A DNA stretch of 12,442 nucleotides, taken from assembly GCA_014523625.1 (NCBI GenBank), contig JAATVP010000214.1, positions 1-12,442 on the forward strand. Direction: 5' to 3'. Below are positions 1-7,418 of the stretch, in pieces. This stretch comes from Nitrososphaerales archaeon TH5896. GTDB lineage: Archaea > Thermoproteota > Nitrososphaeria > Nitrososphaerales > Nitrososphaeraceae. A program made the translations under genes and the position numbers. Positions within the stretch are counted from its first letter, which is position 1, and each line of letters starts with the position of its first letter. A model generated the notes under the pieces. That model worked only from the letters and a program-made list of their open reading frames with translations, was not told the origin of the DNA and searched no databases.

Positions 1-18
1 AGTGTTTATCTATCTACC

Positions 19-1227
19 TTGTCAAAACCGATGAGATTTCGATTGAGCCAATCTTCTGTCCAGAAGGGGAAATCCAAGCAGTTTAAACTGGCTAGGAGTT
101 TCGAATGTAGCAAAAAATGGTTACCAATTACACATTGGAATGAGAAGCCTAAAAATTCACGTTCAAGTTCGACTTACAAGCTCCTATGTGGTAAACATGA
201 TGTTTCTGCATTATTTAGTTCACAGCTTCTTCTCTTTAACTCAAGGAAGAAATGGGGATTCCTTTTTGCAGTGGCAACTATCTCTGGAATGCTTTGCGTA
301 CCCTCAGCCGTAGATCAGTTTCAAAGCAACATCTTTGGGTCTTCCGATAACCGTGGGTCCCTATTGATAAATTTACTTCTCCCGATATCTACGCTTCTGA
401 TCATTACTGGCATGTATGTGCTTAACGATTTGTTTGACGCCGAGCTTGACCGAATAAATGGTAAAACTAATCGTCCAATACCATCTGGAAAAGTCTCTAA
501 GAGACAGGCTTTACTTTTTGTTGTGTTAATGAACGTAATTGGGCTCTCCCTCCCTGTTTTTACTGGTAATTTATTGGGAACAGTATTGGCATCGATGATA
601 TTGTTGATTGGTATTCTGTACTCACTTCCTAGAATATCGCTCAAAGACAAATTTGTCGTAAAAACCTGCGCGATTGGTATGGCTATGGCATGTTCATTGT
701 TACTCGGCGCAAGCATTTTTTTACATCATGATCTTGGGACTGATTTTGGTAACGCGTTCCGTTGGATTAACATTCAATCAGTAGATTTAATATTATACCC
801 TGCATTTGCCGCTGCTCTGCTTGCTATGATGGTCTTTGTTACATCGCCTTTGAATGATTTAGGAGATATCAAGGGAGACAAAGAGGCTGGTAGGAGAACC
901 ATCCCTGTAGTACTTGGAAAAGAACACACTGTACTGATTTCTTTACTTATAACCATAGGTATTGCCTTCGCATCATGGGTACTTTTTGTACATTCGTATT
1001 CCTTTGATGAAAGGAACGAAATTGACTTGCATAAAGATTTCAGTGCAATCCCGATCTTGTCTCCTTTGACTATTTCTGGGACATGTGTCTTGACTATTTT
1101 CCACCTTTTGAATGTGCTGAAGAGGATAGACGACCAAAATTACATAAGGGAATCGGTAAGCAAAAAATCTATGCCTTTACATCTAATATTACAACTTTCT
1201 CTTGTCACAGGCTGCTTGTTACAGTGA
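19..1227 (+). CDS. UbiA-family membrane prenyltransferase, possibly 5' partial
   Basis: UbiA enzymes move a polyprenyl chain from its diphosphate onto an acceptor inside the membrane; archaeal members include the geranylgeranylglyceryl-phosphate prenyltransferase of lipid synthesis. Both Mg-diphosphate motifs are visible: NDLFDAELD followed by RINGKTNRPIPSG (about residues 136-157), and NDLGDIKGDKEAGRRTIP (about 277-294). Eight or nine hydrophobic segments span residues 75-400. The acceptor cannot be told from sequence; lipid, quinone and heme-type acceptors all remain possible. About 65 hydrophilic, basic, Ser-rich residues precede the first membrane segment, which is longer than usual. The start is uncertain: TTG at 19 and ATG at 31 are in frame, and the frame is open to base 1 without a stop, so the gene may begin outside the window. 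The next gene is convergent, so no operon is seen downstream. Confidence 0.88.
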   Translation: MSKPMRFRLSQSSVQKGKSKQFKLARSFECSKKWLPITHWNEKPKNSRSSSTYKLLCGKHDVSALFSSQLLLFNSRKKWGFLFAVATISGMLCVPSAVDQFQSNIFGSSDNRGSLLINLLLPISTLLIITGMYVLNDLFDAELDRINGKTNRPIPSGKVSKRQALLFVVLMNVIGLSLPVFTGNLLGTVLASMILLIGILYSLPRISLKDKFVVKTCAIGMAMACSLLLGASIFLHHDLGTDFGNAFRWINIQSVDLILYPAFAAALLAMMVFVTSPLNDLGDIKGDKEAGRRTIPVVLGKEHTVLISLLITIGIAFASWVLFVHSYSFDERNEIDLHKDFSAIPILSPLTISGTCVLTIFHLLNVLKRIDDQNYIRESVSKKSMPLHLILQLSLVTGCLLQ

Positions 1228-1549
1228 CAATTATGAAAGCATAATCATGATGAAAGATGTATAGATGATAAATAACGGTCACATATTTTGAGTTTCTTTT
1301 GCTTATCCCTTTTCGTTCCACTTCGGGCGGGTTTGGAGAACTAAACTGCAGTTCGCATATTTCTGACTATCTTAAGAACCAAATTGTGTGCGTTCTATCG
1401 TCAATTCTTAAGCAAGCCTAGGTCAATCTGTTGTAGCTTCCATTTAGGAACCATAAGGCCATCGCTACTACCAGCCGATAAAAGTAGTCGATTTCTACAG
1501 GCGAACCATCCGGACAGAACTAAGTGCAAGTAAAAGAAGGCAATGCTTA
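1228..1549. other. Intergenic region between convergent genes
   Basis: These 322 nt separate the ends of the prenyltransferase gene and the winged helix gene. I see no gene. It contains the T-rich tract near 1285-1317 and an 8-bp inverted repeat (CTTAAGAA at 1371-1378 and TTCTTAAG at 1405-1412) with a 26-nt spacer. About five or six such repeats are expected by chance in a window of this length, so I attach no function to it. Confidence 0.6.
1285..1317 (+). terminator. T-rich tract, candidate terminator of the prenyltransferase gene
   Basis: About 58 nt after the stop codon lies a pyrimidine-rich stretch with three separate T4 runs on the + strand. Archaeal termination commonly uses T-rich tracts without a strong hairpin, and a convergent gene follows, so termination is needed about here. 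Assignment is by position and composition only. Confidence 0.3.
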
Positions 1550-1921
1550 TTATGCTTTAACAAATTGCCTTAATTTTTCATTTTTTAATAGGGCATCCAT
1601 TATCTTTCTCCGTTCAGAATCAGGAATGCCAGATGAATCCAGAACATCCAATGCCTTTAACTTCCAGTATTCCTCTGAAATAGCTTGCATTAATAACAGA
1701 TGCCAGTCAAAGACTACCTTCCCAAACGAGGTGAGGTGATATTTACCATTTGCCTTACTAACTAGATTATAGATTATCAAGGCATGAAGTCTAGAATAGA
1801 ATTGTTTTCGTGTAAGTTGCAAACCAGCAATTGAAAGAGACTGGCCTTCCTTAATCACAGATAGCATTTCCCTACACTTGTCGTCTGAAATACAATTCAA
1901 AATTTGGGATTCTGTTACCAA
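1550..1921 (-). CDS. Small winged helix-turn-helix protein
   Basis: A 123-residue soluble protein that fits a stand-alone winged helix DNA-binding domain. Helices at about residues 13-25 and 29-55 lead into LTRKQFYSRLHALIIYNLV, which reads as a recognition helix followed by a turn. The segment GKYHLTSFGKVVFDW (59-73) then forms a beta wing of the type seen in archaeal ArsR/MarR-like regulators, where the TSFG turn is typical. The C-terminal 45 residues are helical and charged and could dimerise. The start is a TTG at 1921, with a TATA-like TTAATAAA about 31 nt upstream on this strand; no earlier ATG is in frame. It is convergent with the prenyltransferase and divergent from the epimerase pair, so it could control the latter, but nothing in the sequence shows this. 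Confidence 0.78.
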   Translation of the reverse strand: MVTESQILNCISDDKCREMLSVIKEGQSLSIAGLQLTRKQFYSRLHALIIYNLVSKANGKYHLTSFGKVVFDWHLLLMQAISEEYWKLKALDVLDSSGIPDSERRKIMDALLKNEKLRQFVKA

Positions 1922-1948
1922 ATGTACTTCAAATAGGAAATTTTGGCT

Positions 1949-1956
1949 TTATTAAT
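1949..1956 (-). promoter_or_regulatory. TATA-like box for the winged helix gene
   Basis: On the - strand this reads TTAATAAA, centred about 31 nt before the TTG start. Archaeal box A usually sits about 26 nt before the transcription start, so this would give a leader of a few nucleotides. The match is imperfect. Confidence 0.35.
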
Positions 1957-2292
1957 CTTTTGAAGGATGACGCACTTCATAGACCTTAGTAGGCAGCTAG
2001 AAATGAGGCTCATAATAAGCTGTGCATTCTTGAGGCACAGTTAAATCTCTACAATCTAAATTATTGCAAATAATATTCAACAGCCTGAATTCACTCTTGA
2101 AGTTGATTCGACTAGCCTTGGTGACCAAATTGGAAACTCGATGAGAGTATTGGACGTAGAATCTTGATCCGTCTGTTGTACGTCTAGGTTTGAAAAAAAG
2201 CCCGACAAGAATCTTTGAATTGCAACCGCATGAACATTCTAGGTAATTAAAAAAAGGCTAAATTGCAGATCGAATGACGATCAGTTGGGGCG
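1957..2292. other. Divergent intergenic region before the epimerase pair
   Basis: This region separates the winged helix gene from the first epimerase gene. The A-rich TAATTAAAAAAAGG at 2244-2257 is the best candidate for a + strand promoter element and would place transcription a few bases before the TTG at 2293. A 6-bp stem (CTGTGC at 2020-2025, GCACAG at 2035-2040) is present, but no T-run follows it. Short open frames here are too small and lack start signals. I see no convincing gene. Confidence 0.5.
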
Positions 2293-3795
2293 TTGAAAGA
2301 CAAATACGATTATCAAAACGTTTTCACTAATTACCTTCCCCTTGCTATCAATCATGATTCGATAGAAATGGCGTTAAATGTGGCAAGGGAATATGGTTCC
2401 AATTATCCTATATTAGCAATAGTGACGGGTACAAAGCCTGATTTCTATAAACAAGCTCCACTTGTAGCGGAAGCCATTAAACGTCGGATCCCGTCTATTG
2501 TGATTGATACTGGTCAACATTTCGATAATACCCTAGGTTACGGCATACAAGAGTTCAATATCCAAGAGTCGGTAGCTTGCGACCTGCAAGTAAGAGGGAA
2601 CCTGATGGAAAAGGCTAGCGAGCTATTGCTGAAATTTGCAATATTTGGTAAAATATTTAAGGAGAAAATTCCTGGCAGAACCTTACTTCCGGTAGTCCAC
2701 GGCGACACGCTTGTAGCAGGTATCACACCTCTGTCCTGGCTCTTTGGACTAGGACAAAAAGTTGCCCAGAATGAGGCCGGCCTTCGTTCCATGAGCCCAA
2801 AATACGTGAGAAAGCTCACTTTGAACGAGCCAAATAGAGACCAAATAGAGGAATTTGTCAATTCGCAGTTTGATAGTGACTATTGGTTCATTGCACGCGA
2901 TGAGCCATTCCCGGAACAAGTCGACACTTGGATCTGTTCTGCAGGGGCGCAGTTTTTTTTTGCGCCGACTGTGTTGAATAGAGACAACCTCATTAGAGAA
3001 GGATACCCTGAGGACTTGATCTATGTAGTCGGAAACTCCGTAGTAGATGCAATTGAAATGAAACGTAGAAGCAAGCCGCAATCGAGTATATTTGACATGT
3101 ATCCAGAATTGGTATCTGAGCTGACTTTGACATCGTCTTTAAAGGGTGCTTCGCCGGTACGAAAAGAATGGATAAGAGTTGATATTCATAGAAGAGAAAA
3201 TCTCACTCCTTCTAGATTCTCAGTCATAGTTAAGAGCTTGGTAGAATTGGTCAAGGCAGGTTATAAAGTAATTCTGATCAAGCTTACCGCAACCCAACAT
3301 GCACTTGACAGGTATGGCTTAACTGATTTACTGGACAGGCTTCAAAGGGAATATCCACATTCCTTTGTTCAAACTCCTCTATGGAAGGAATATGGCCATG
3401 TTATCGAATTTTTAGATAGTGGAAGCTGCTGGTTGGAGCTTACCGATTCGGGTTCAATGCAGGAAGAGCTACTATATTTTCCTAGAGTAAATTCAGTGAC
3501 GGTGAGACTCAACACAGATAGGCCTGAGACTATATTTGAAGCGCGAGGAAATGTCCTCGCGCCTCCTGTAAGTCCGAAATGGATAGTAGAGATAGTCAAG
3601 CGGGTCGATCAACAGCGAATCCCTTCTTACAACAACAAAAACAAGAAGACGATCTATGGGGAACCAGGGCAAGTGTCTCCTAAAGTAATGGATATTCTTA
3701 AGAAGCATTTCGATGAGAACTATAATTTTTATCCTTGGCTGCATAACAGGCTTGGATTATGGAAGGAACCAGACTCGGAATTCACATACTTATGA
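2293..3795 (+). CDS. Divergent UDP-GlcNAc 2-epimerase-fold protein with an insertion
   Basis: This belongs to the non-hydrolysing UDP-N-acetylglucosamine 2-epimerase (WecB/MnaA) superfamily, a two-Rossmann-domain fold that interconverts UDP-GlcNAc and UDP-ManNAc or related sugars in the cytoplasm. Family motifs in order: GTKPDFYKQAPLV (46-58, usually GTRPE..K), HGDT (136-139), NEAGLRS (160-166, where the family has HxEAGLRS), PFPEQ (205-209), FFAPT (222-226), GNSVVDA (247-253), HRREN (299-303), TDSGSMQEE (384-392, usually TDSGGxQEE) and NTDRPE (407-412). Counterparts of the catalytic Asp, Glu and His are therefore kept. At 500 aa it is over 100 residues longer than usual. About 38 extra residues lie between EAGLRS and PFPEQ, and there are extensions at both ends. 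The start is TTG 2293; ATG 2368 (residue 26) is the alternative. A second epimerase gene follows after 102 nt. Confidence 0.85.
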   Translation: MKDKYDYQNVFTNYLPLAINHDSIEMALNVAREYGSNYPILAIVTGTKPDFYKQAPLVAEAIKRRIPSIVIDTGQHFDNTLGYGIQEFNIQESVACDLQVRGNLMEKASELLLKFAIFGKIFKEKIPGRTLLPVVHGDTLVAGITPLSWLFGLGQKVAQNEAGLRSMSPKYVRKLTLNEPNRDQIEEFVNSQFDSDYWFIARDEPFPEQVDTWICSAGAQFFFAPTVLNRDNLIREGYPEDLIYVVGNSVVDAIEMKRRSKPQSSIFDMYPELVSELTLTSSLKGASPVRKEWIRVDIHRRENLTPSRFSVIVKSLVELVKAGYKVILIKLTATQHALDRYGLTDLLDRLQREYPHSFVQTPLWKEYGHVIEFLDSGSCWLELTDSGSMQEELLYFPRVNSVTVRLNTDRPETIFEARGNVLAPPVSPKWIVEIVKRVDQQRIPSYNNKNKKTIYGEPGQVSPKVMDILKKHFDENYNFYPWLHNRLGLWKEPDSEFTYL

Positions 3796-3897
3796 CCAAC
3801 ATTTCTGTTCCTAACACAATCCTTTGTCTATTGTTTAACTATCGAATAATGGTATCTTCAGCCCTCCTATGCCTTTGAGTCTCGTAAGGTCTTTAAC

Positions 3898-5124
3898 ATG
3901 AAAATTGTATCTGTGGTCGGCGCTAGGCCCAACTTTGTAAAATTAGCTCCAATTCACAAATCGTTAACGAAATATTGTGACCATGTCATCGTTCACACAG
4001 GTCAGCACTATGATTACGAGATGTCAGATATATTCTTCAAAGAGCTCCGGATCCCTAAACCTGATATCAATCTTGGTATTGGTTCGACAAGCCCTGGTGA
4101 ACAGATAGCGGAGATGATAAAAGGAGTTGAGGCAGAGCTTGGATATGGACAGAAAGAGGCCGTAGAAGGTGATGGTGGTGGTGTTGCTTCAAAACCTGAT
4201 CTAGTACTTGTTTATGGGGATACAAATTCTACTCTTGCGGGCGCTTTTGCGGCCTCGGCGAATAACATACCAGTTGCACACATAGAAGCTGGTCTCAGGA
4301 GTTTTGATAAAAGGATGCCTGAAGAGCGAAATCGAATCTTGACAGATCACTTAAGTGATCTCCTTTACGCACCAACTGGCACAGCAGCGAGGAATTTGAA
4401 GGATGAACATTCAGCGGGGAGGATCATCAACTCGGGAGATGTATCGGTTGAAGTTGTAAATGAGGCATGGAAATTCTCAAAAAATTCGGCGATCTTGAAA
4501 GAGTTATTGCTGGAACCAAAAAAATTCATCCTCTTCACAATGCATAGAGCTGAGAGTACGGGTACATACTCTAATCTTAAGACTATCGTGGAGACATTTC
4601 GTCAAATAGAACTAGAGACTTCTGATCGGTCCAGATCATCAGATCTGAAGCAGCCGAAGGTTTCAAGTGTAAGTAGTTCTAGTTATGCGGGCAAATATAT
4701 TGACCATGGAGATCAATTGCAGATAGTATTCCCTATCCATCCAAGAACTGAGAGAATTCTCAAATCATATGGATTATACGAGGAGCTGGTCGGCTTAGAA
4801 AATGTCAAGATAATCAAACCATTAGGCTACATCGACTTTCTCCGGCTAGTGAAAGAATCATACAAGGTGGTTACTGATTCAGGGGGCCTTCAAAAAGAAG
4901 CCTATCTCTGCTCCATTCCATGCATCACAATTAGAAAAAGCACCGAATGGGTGGAAACCTTACAAGGAGGTTGGAATACACTCTGCTCCTTCAAGAAAGA
5001 GGAGATAGTAGACCTTATTCTTCAACGAATTCCGTCTTTACAGAAAGATGATTGCAAGGAGATATTTGGCAGCGGAAACGCTTCGGAGATAATTCGAGAT
5101 TCGATCATTTTTGGATTCCATTAA
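3898..5124 (+). CDS. wecB: Non-hydrolysing UDP-GlcNAc 2-epimerase
   Basis: A cytoplasmic sugar-nucleotide epimerase expected to make UDP-ManNAc or a related 2-epimer for surface glycans. Motifs: GARPNFVK (8-15), HTGQHYDYEM (33-42), YGDTNSTLAGAFAA (106-119), HIEAGLRSFDKRMPEERNR (128-146), TDHLSDLLYAPT (149-160), MHRAES (215-220; the family usually has HRxEN), HPRT (281-284), PLGYIDF (308-314), TDSGGLQKEA (326-335). The usual TERPE motif is replaced by TEWVET..GWN (349-360), a form I associate with the WbpI-like branch that acts on diacetamido-uronic acids, so substrate choice is open. Two low-complexity stretches look like surface loop insertions: Gly/Glu-rich at about 83-98 and Ser-rich at about 240-268. 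The ATG start fits the family N terminus exactly. The gene follows the longer epimerase after 102 nt with no strong TATA box between them, so co-transcription is plausible. Biosynthetic partners are not adjacent. Confidence 0.93.
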   Translation: MKIVSVVGARPNFVKLAPIHKSLTKYCDHVIVHTGQHYDYEMSDIFFKELRIPKPDINLGIGSTSPGEQIAEMIKGVEAELGYGQKEAVEGDGGGVASKPDLVLVYGDTNSTLAGAFAASANNIPVAHIEAGLRSFDKRMPEERNRILTDHLSDLLYAPTGTAARNLKDEHSAGRIINSGDVSVEVVNEAWKFSKNSAILKELLLEPKKFILFTMHRAESTGTYSNLKTIVETFRQIELETSDRSRSSDLKQPKVSSVSSSSYAGKYIDHGDQLQIVFPIHPRTERILKSYGLYEELVGLENVKIIKPLGYIDFLRLVKESYKVVTDSGGLQKEAYLCSIPCITIRKSTEWVETLQGGWNTLCSFKKEEIVDLILQRIPSLQKDDCKEIFGSGNASEIIRDSIIFGFH

Positions 5125-5265
5125 GTCCGTAGTAAAATGATTTCGTGATCCAAAGGTAATCGAAATTAATGGCCAATATTTACTCTTATGGCAACATTGC
5201 TCCATTTAGAAGAATCGAATTTGTTCTGAAACTACAAGCACGATACGTGTTTCTTGCTAAACGGC

Positions 5266-5273
5266 TTTATATA
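5266..5273 (+). promoter_or_regulatory. Consensus TATA box without an assigned gene start
   Basis: TTTATATA is a textbook archaeal box A. It predicts transcription from about 5295, over 100 nt before the dehydrogenase ATG. It could give that gene a second, long-leader transcript, drive a small RNA, or be chance in AT-rich intergenic DNA. Confidence 0.35.
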
Positions 5274-5376
5274 CTGTCTTCAATTACGGCTGACAATACT
5301 TATTGTTAGTGAATTACTGTCCCCGGTACTGTGTATGGAGTTGACTTACACAGCATCTATTGCCTAACGTCACTAG

Positions 5377-5384
5377 AAATATAT
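5377..5384 (+). promoter_or_regulatory. TATA box of the short-chain dehydrogenase gene
   Basis: AAATATAT is centred about 29 nt before the ATG at 5410. With the usual archaeal spacing of about 26 nt to the transcription start, the message would be leaderless or nearly so. No Shine-Dalgarno-like sequence precedes the ATG, which agrees with this. Confidence 0.6.
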
Positions 5385-5409
5385 CATTTCTGCACCTTCT
5401 TAGAGTCAA

Positions 5410-6294
5410 ATGGTGAAAGCAAGTATTGCATTGGTCACTGGCAGCTCATCTGGAATAGGATTTGAAACATCGTTGGCTCTGGCGCGAAAAGGAATTGATA
5501 CGTTTGCTACGATGCGAACACCACAAAAAGGCGATACCATCAAGAGAATAGCTAAAGCAGAGAACCTTCCAATAACTGTCCTAAAGATGGATGTAAATAA
5601 TGACGATTCTGTAAGAAAAGTGGTAAAAAAAATAATCAATAAGGTGAACAGAATTGATATTTTAGTAAATAATGCAGGATACGGTTTGTTTGGCGCTTTA
5701 GAGGATATGACCACTAAGGAGATAAAGAACCAATTTGAAACGAATTACTTTGGAGCGGTAAGAGTCATCAAAGAAGTTTTACCTACAATGAGGAAGCAGA
5801 GACGTGGGATTATCGTAAATGTTACTTCGATAGCAGGGGTCGTTGGAATACCTAGTGAATGCATATACTCTAGTTCTAAATTTGCATTAGAAGGGTTAAG
5901 CGAATCCATATCCTACGAGCTTCGACCGCACGGGATCAAGGTGATTCTAATAGAACCTGGAGTCATCAACTCAAATTTCGTACCAAACATCAAATTTCCG
6001 AGCTTGATTGGCAAAAAGTCAAAGTCAGGGAGGTTAAGGAAAAATGCTTCGTTTTCACATTATTCCCAAACAATTGATGCATTTCTATCTCATTACTATC
6101 CCCTTATGAAGAACGCACCCTCCCCTGCATTAGTCTCGAAAAATATTTTAGAAGCAGTCAAGATTGCATCATCGTCCTCACAGTGTTTTTTCAGGTACAC
6201 TGTAGGAGAAGATTCAAAATCTCTGGCAACTGCAAAAAAGGACATGTCGGATTTTCAGCTACATGAATTCATCACAAAAAGAATGCTTGAATAG
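5410..6294 (+). CDS. Short-chain dehydrogenase/reductase (classical SDR)
   Basis: A soluble NAD(P)-dependent oxidoreductase with a Rossmann fold. All classical SDR landmarks are present: the nucleotide-binding TGSSSGIG (10-17), Asp61 in the MDV motif, NNAG (87-90), the active-site Asn in NYFG (112), Ser140, and Tyr153 with Lys157 in YSSSK, followed by EPG (182-184). Arg36 just after the second strand suggests a preference for NADP(H). The 294-residue length fits a classical SDR with a C-terminal extension (about 195-290), which would shape the substrate pocket. The substrate cannot be inferred: SDRs act on sugars, lipids, steroids and aldehydes. It has its own TATA box and lies 285 nt after the epimerase, so it is likely a separate transcription unit. 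The ATG start is fixed by promoter spacing and by the family N terminus. Confidence 0.92.
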   Translation: MVKASIALVTGSSSGIGFETSLALARKGIDTFATMRTPQKGDTIKRIAKAENLPITVLKMDVNNDDSVRKVVKKIINKVNRIDILVNNAGYGLFGALEDMTTKEIKNQFETNYFGAVRVIKEVLPTMRKQRRGIIVNVTSIAGVVGIPSECIYSSSKFALEGLSESISYELRPHGIKVILIEPGVINSNFVPNIKFPSLIGKKSKSGRLRKNASFSHYSQTIDAFLSHYYPLMKNAPSPALVSKNILEAVKIASSSSQCFFRYTVGEDSKSLATAKKDMSDFQLHEFITKRMLE

Positions 6295-6788
6295 GAAATA
6301 CTCTCATCATAGTATGCACCACTGCTCCCTGAAGACAACGAAGATGTTGTGACGTACTTCTTTCATATCATCTTAAGGGAATATTATTCATAAAAAGGGC
6401 GGGGTTGCTATGTTGAATATAAAATGAGTATTAGTGTGTAGAAAGAGCAATAATGTCAATGATGTCATAAATAGGCGGAAATGAATATTGGACCTGGGAA
6501 CGCTCTCTTGCACTACTCACCTATTAAAAATTCGATGAATAGCCGGTTATAGGTGATAGCAAATCTGTGAAATTATGGGTTAAAAAATGTCTAACGGTTG
6601 CACAATCGAACATCGTTCAAACGTAGTAGCGGACAGAGAATATTTTTTTTGACACTCAATATTTCGGAAAATATTCATGACTGTTCTGTGTCAGTTCATG
6701 AGATCAAAGAACACCTTTGATTGAGCATAACGATAACTAAGCATATGATGACAGATTTGGGAACCACGAAGGGTAGAATGAGCTGAGA
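6295..6788. other. Gene-free region with a small nested inverted repeat
   Basis: I find no gene in these 494 nt; every frame is cut by stops and short ATG-started frames lack family features. At 6658-6675 AATATTT and AAATATT flank CGGA and can form a 7-bp hairpin, enclosed by TGACAC (6650-6655) and GTGTCA (6688-6693). An 8-bp inverted repeat lies at 6517-6524 and 6549-6556. The sequence lies between the ends of two convergent genes, so promoters are not expected; termination or processing structures are possible. Confidence 0.5.
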
Positions 6789-7013
6789 CTAGGTTAATTC
6801 TAACTTTAATACTTCGACCGCGGGGACACCTAAGGAGACTTCGGCTCCATTAAACCCCTGTACAAATGACTTTGGTATCTTAAAGACATGCCTCCCTGTC
6901 ATTAAAAAAAGAGCATCTTTAACAATTGCAATGATATTCCCCATATCTTCGTTGTCGCTTGACCGCACTCCTTTTAGTACCAGCCTATCCCAATTCTGGA
7001 TTACATCTGGCAT
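6789..7013 (-). CDS. Small PRC-barrel-like protein
   Basis: A 74-residue acidic-to-neutral protein that resembles a single PRC-barrel or DUF2171-type domain, a small beta-barrel found in RNA-processing factors and in many short archaeal proteins of unknown role. The resemblance is in pattern: a Gly-Val strand at LVLKGVRSSD (11-20), the MGNI turn (24-27) where PRC domains have a 'G.I' step, then FKIPKSFVQGFNGAEVSLGV (44-63). That last segment matches the 'y.IPks.v.g.dG..v.L' pattern of stress-type PRC proteins. There is no signal peptide or membrane segment. The ATG at 7013 is supported by a TATA box 26-27 nt upstream, giving a leaderless transcript. The upstream DUF6659-like gene ends 54 nt away on the same strand. 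The domain call is from memory of the pattern only. Confidence 0.7.
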   Translation of the reverse strand: MPDVIQNWDRLVLKGVRSSDNEDMGNIIAIVKDALFLMTGRHVFKIPKSFVQGFNGAEVSLGVPAVEVLKLELT

Positions 7014-7034
7014 ATGTTACATATCATCATTTAA

Positions 7035-7044
7035 TTATTTAAAA
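7035..7044 (-). promoter_or_regulatory. TATA box of the PRC-barrel-like gene
   Basis: On the - strand this reads TTTTAAATAA, centred 26-27 nt before the ATG at 7013. This is the spacing expected for a leaderless archaeal message, and it shows that the gene can be transcribed separately from the same-strand gene that ends at 7068. Confidence 0.6.
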
Positions 7045-7067
7045 TGATCTCAAATTAACAACCTCAG

Positions 7068-7418
7068 TCATTTAACCATCCCAAGAATATTTTTTATTAT
7101 CTTATCGTGATCTGCATCAACTTCGGTAGTAACCAAGAGTAATTGGTCTTGCCCCAGTGGAAACGTCATTCGCTTAATTTTCTGGTATTCTGTCATTGCA
7201 TATTTTCCTCTACCAATTTTTGATGATAAAGAGCTCCTCAAAGCCCATCTGGCCAAAGCCTGTAAATTGGATCTTCTGGTTTCATCTGGAGACAAAAGAT
7301 TTGTGACTCCCTCGCGTTGCCCACCATATTTTATTGCACCCGAATCGTCACACACACCTGCGAACCTTATTTTCGAGTCCAGACTAAGAATATCCTTGCA
7401 GAGTATGTCAAAGTCCAT
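7068..7418 (-). CDS. DUF6659-like small thaumarchaeal protein
   Basis: A 116-residue soluble protein that I recognise as similar to the DUF6659 family of small proteins common in Nitrososphaeria; its function is unknown. Recognisable blocks are KIRFAGVCDDSG (16-27), GGQREGVTNLLSPDE (32-46), IGRGKYAMTEYQKIKRMTFP (68-87) and LLLVTTEVDADHD (93-105). The layout, a short amphipathic N-terminal helix, a Gly-rich turn, a central helix and a final strand-helix, is compatible with a small sensor or roadblock-like fold, but that is inference. I chose the ATG at 7418 because the family begins with MDF-type residues. The longer open frame upstream to 7580 translates to non-family sequence and runs through AT-rich promoter DNA. 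The PRC-barrel-like gene follows 54 nt downstream. Confidence 0.82.
   Translation of the reverse strand: MDFDILCKDILSLDSKIRFAGVCDDSGAIKYGGQREGVTNLLSPDETRRSNLQALARWALRSSLSSKIGRGKYAMTEYQKIKRMTFPLGQDQLLLVTTEVDADHDKIIKNILGMVK

Noticed and set aside
1371..1412. 8-bp inverted repeat CTTAAGAA / TTCTTAAG with 26-nt spacer
   Set aside because: Five or six repeats of this size and spacing are expected by chance in the window; similar pairs occur at 6517-6556 and 9925-9960.
2061..2167. Short + strand frame with protein-like residues before the first epimerase
   Set aside because: Only about 35 codons, no start codon near its beginning, no family recognised.
6650..6693. Nested inverted repeat (TGACAC outside, AATATTT hairpin inside)
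   Set aside because: AT-rich arms and unequal loops; could form in RNA but nothing else supports a functional RNA.
7068..7418. Roadblock/LC7 identity for the DUF6659-like protein
   Set aside because: Size would fit, but no specific motif supports it; left as unknown function.
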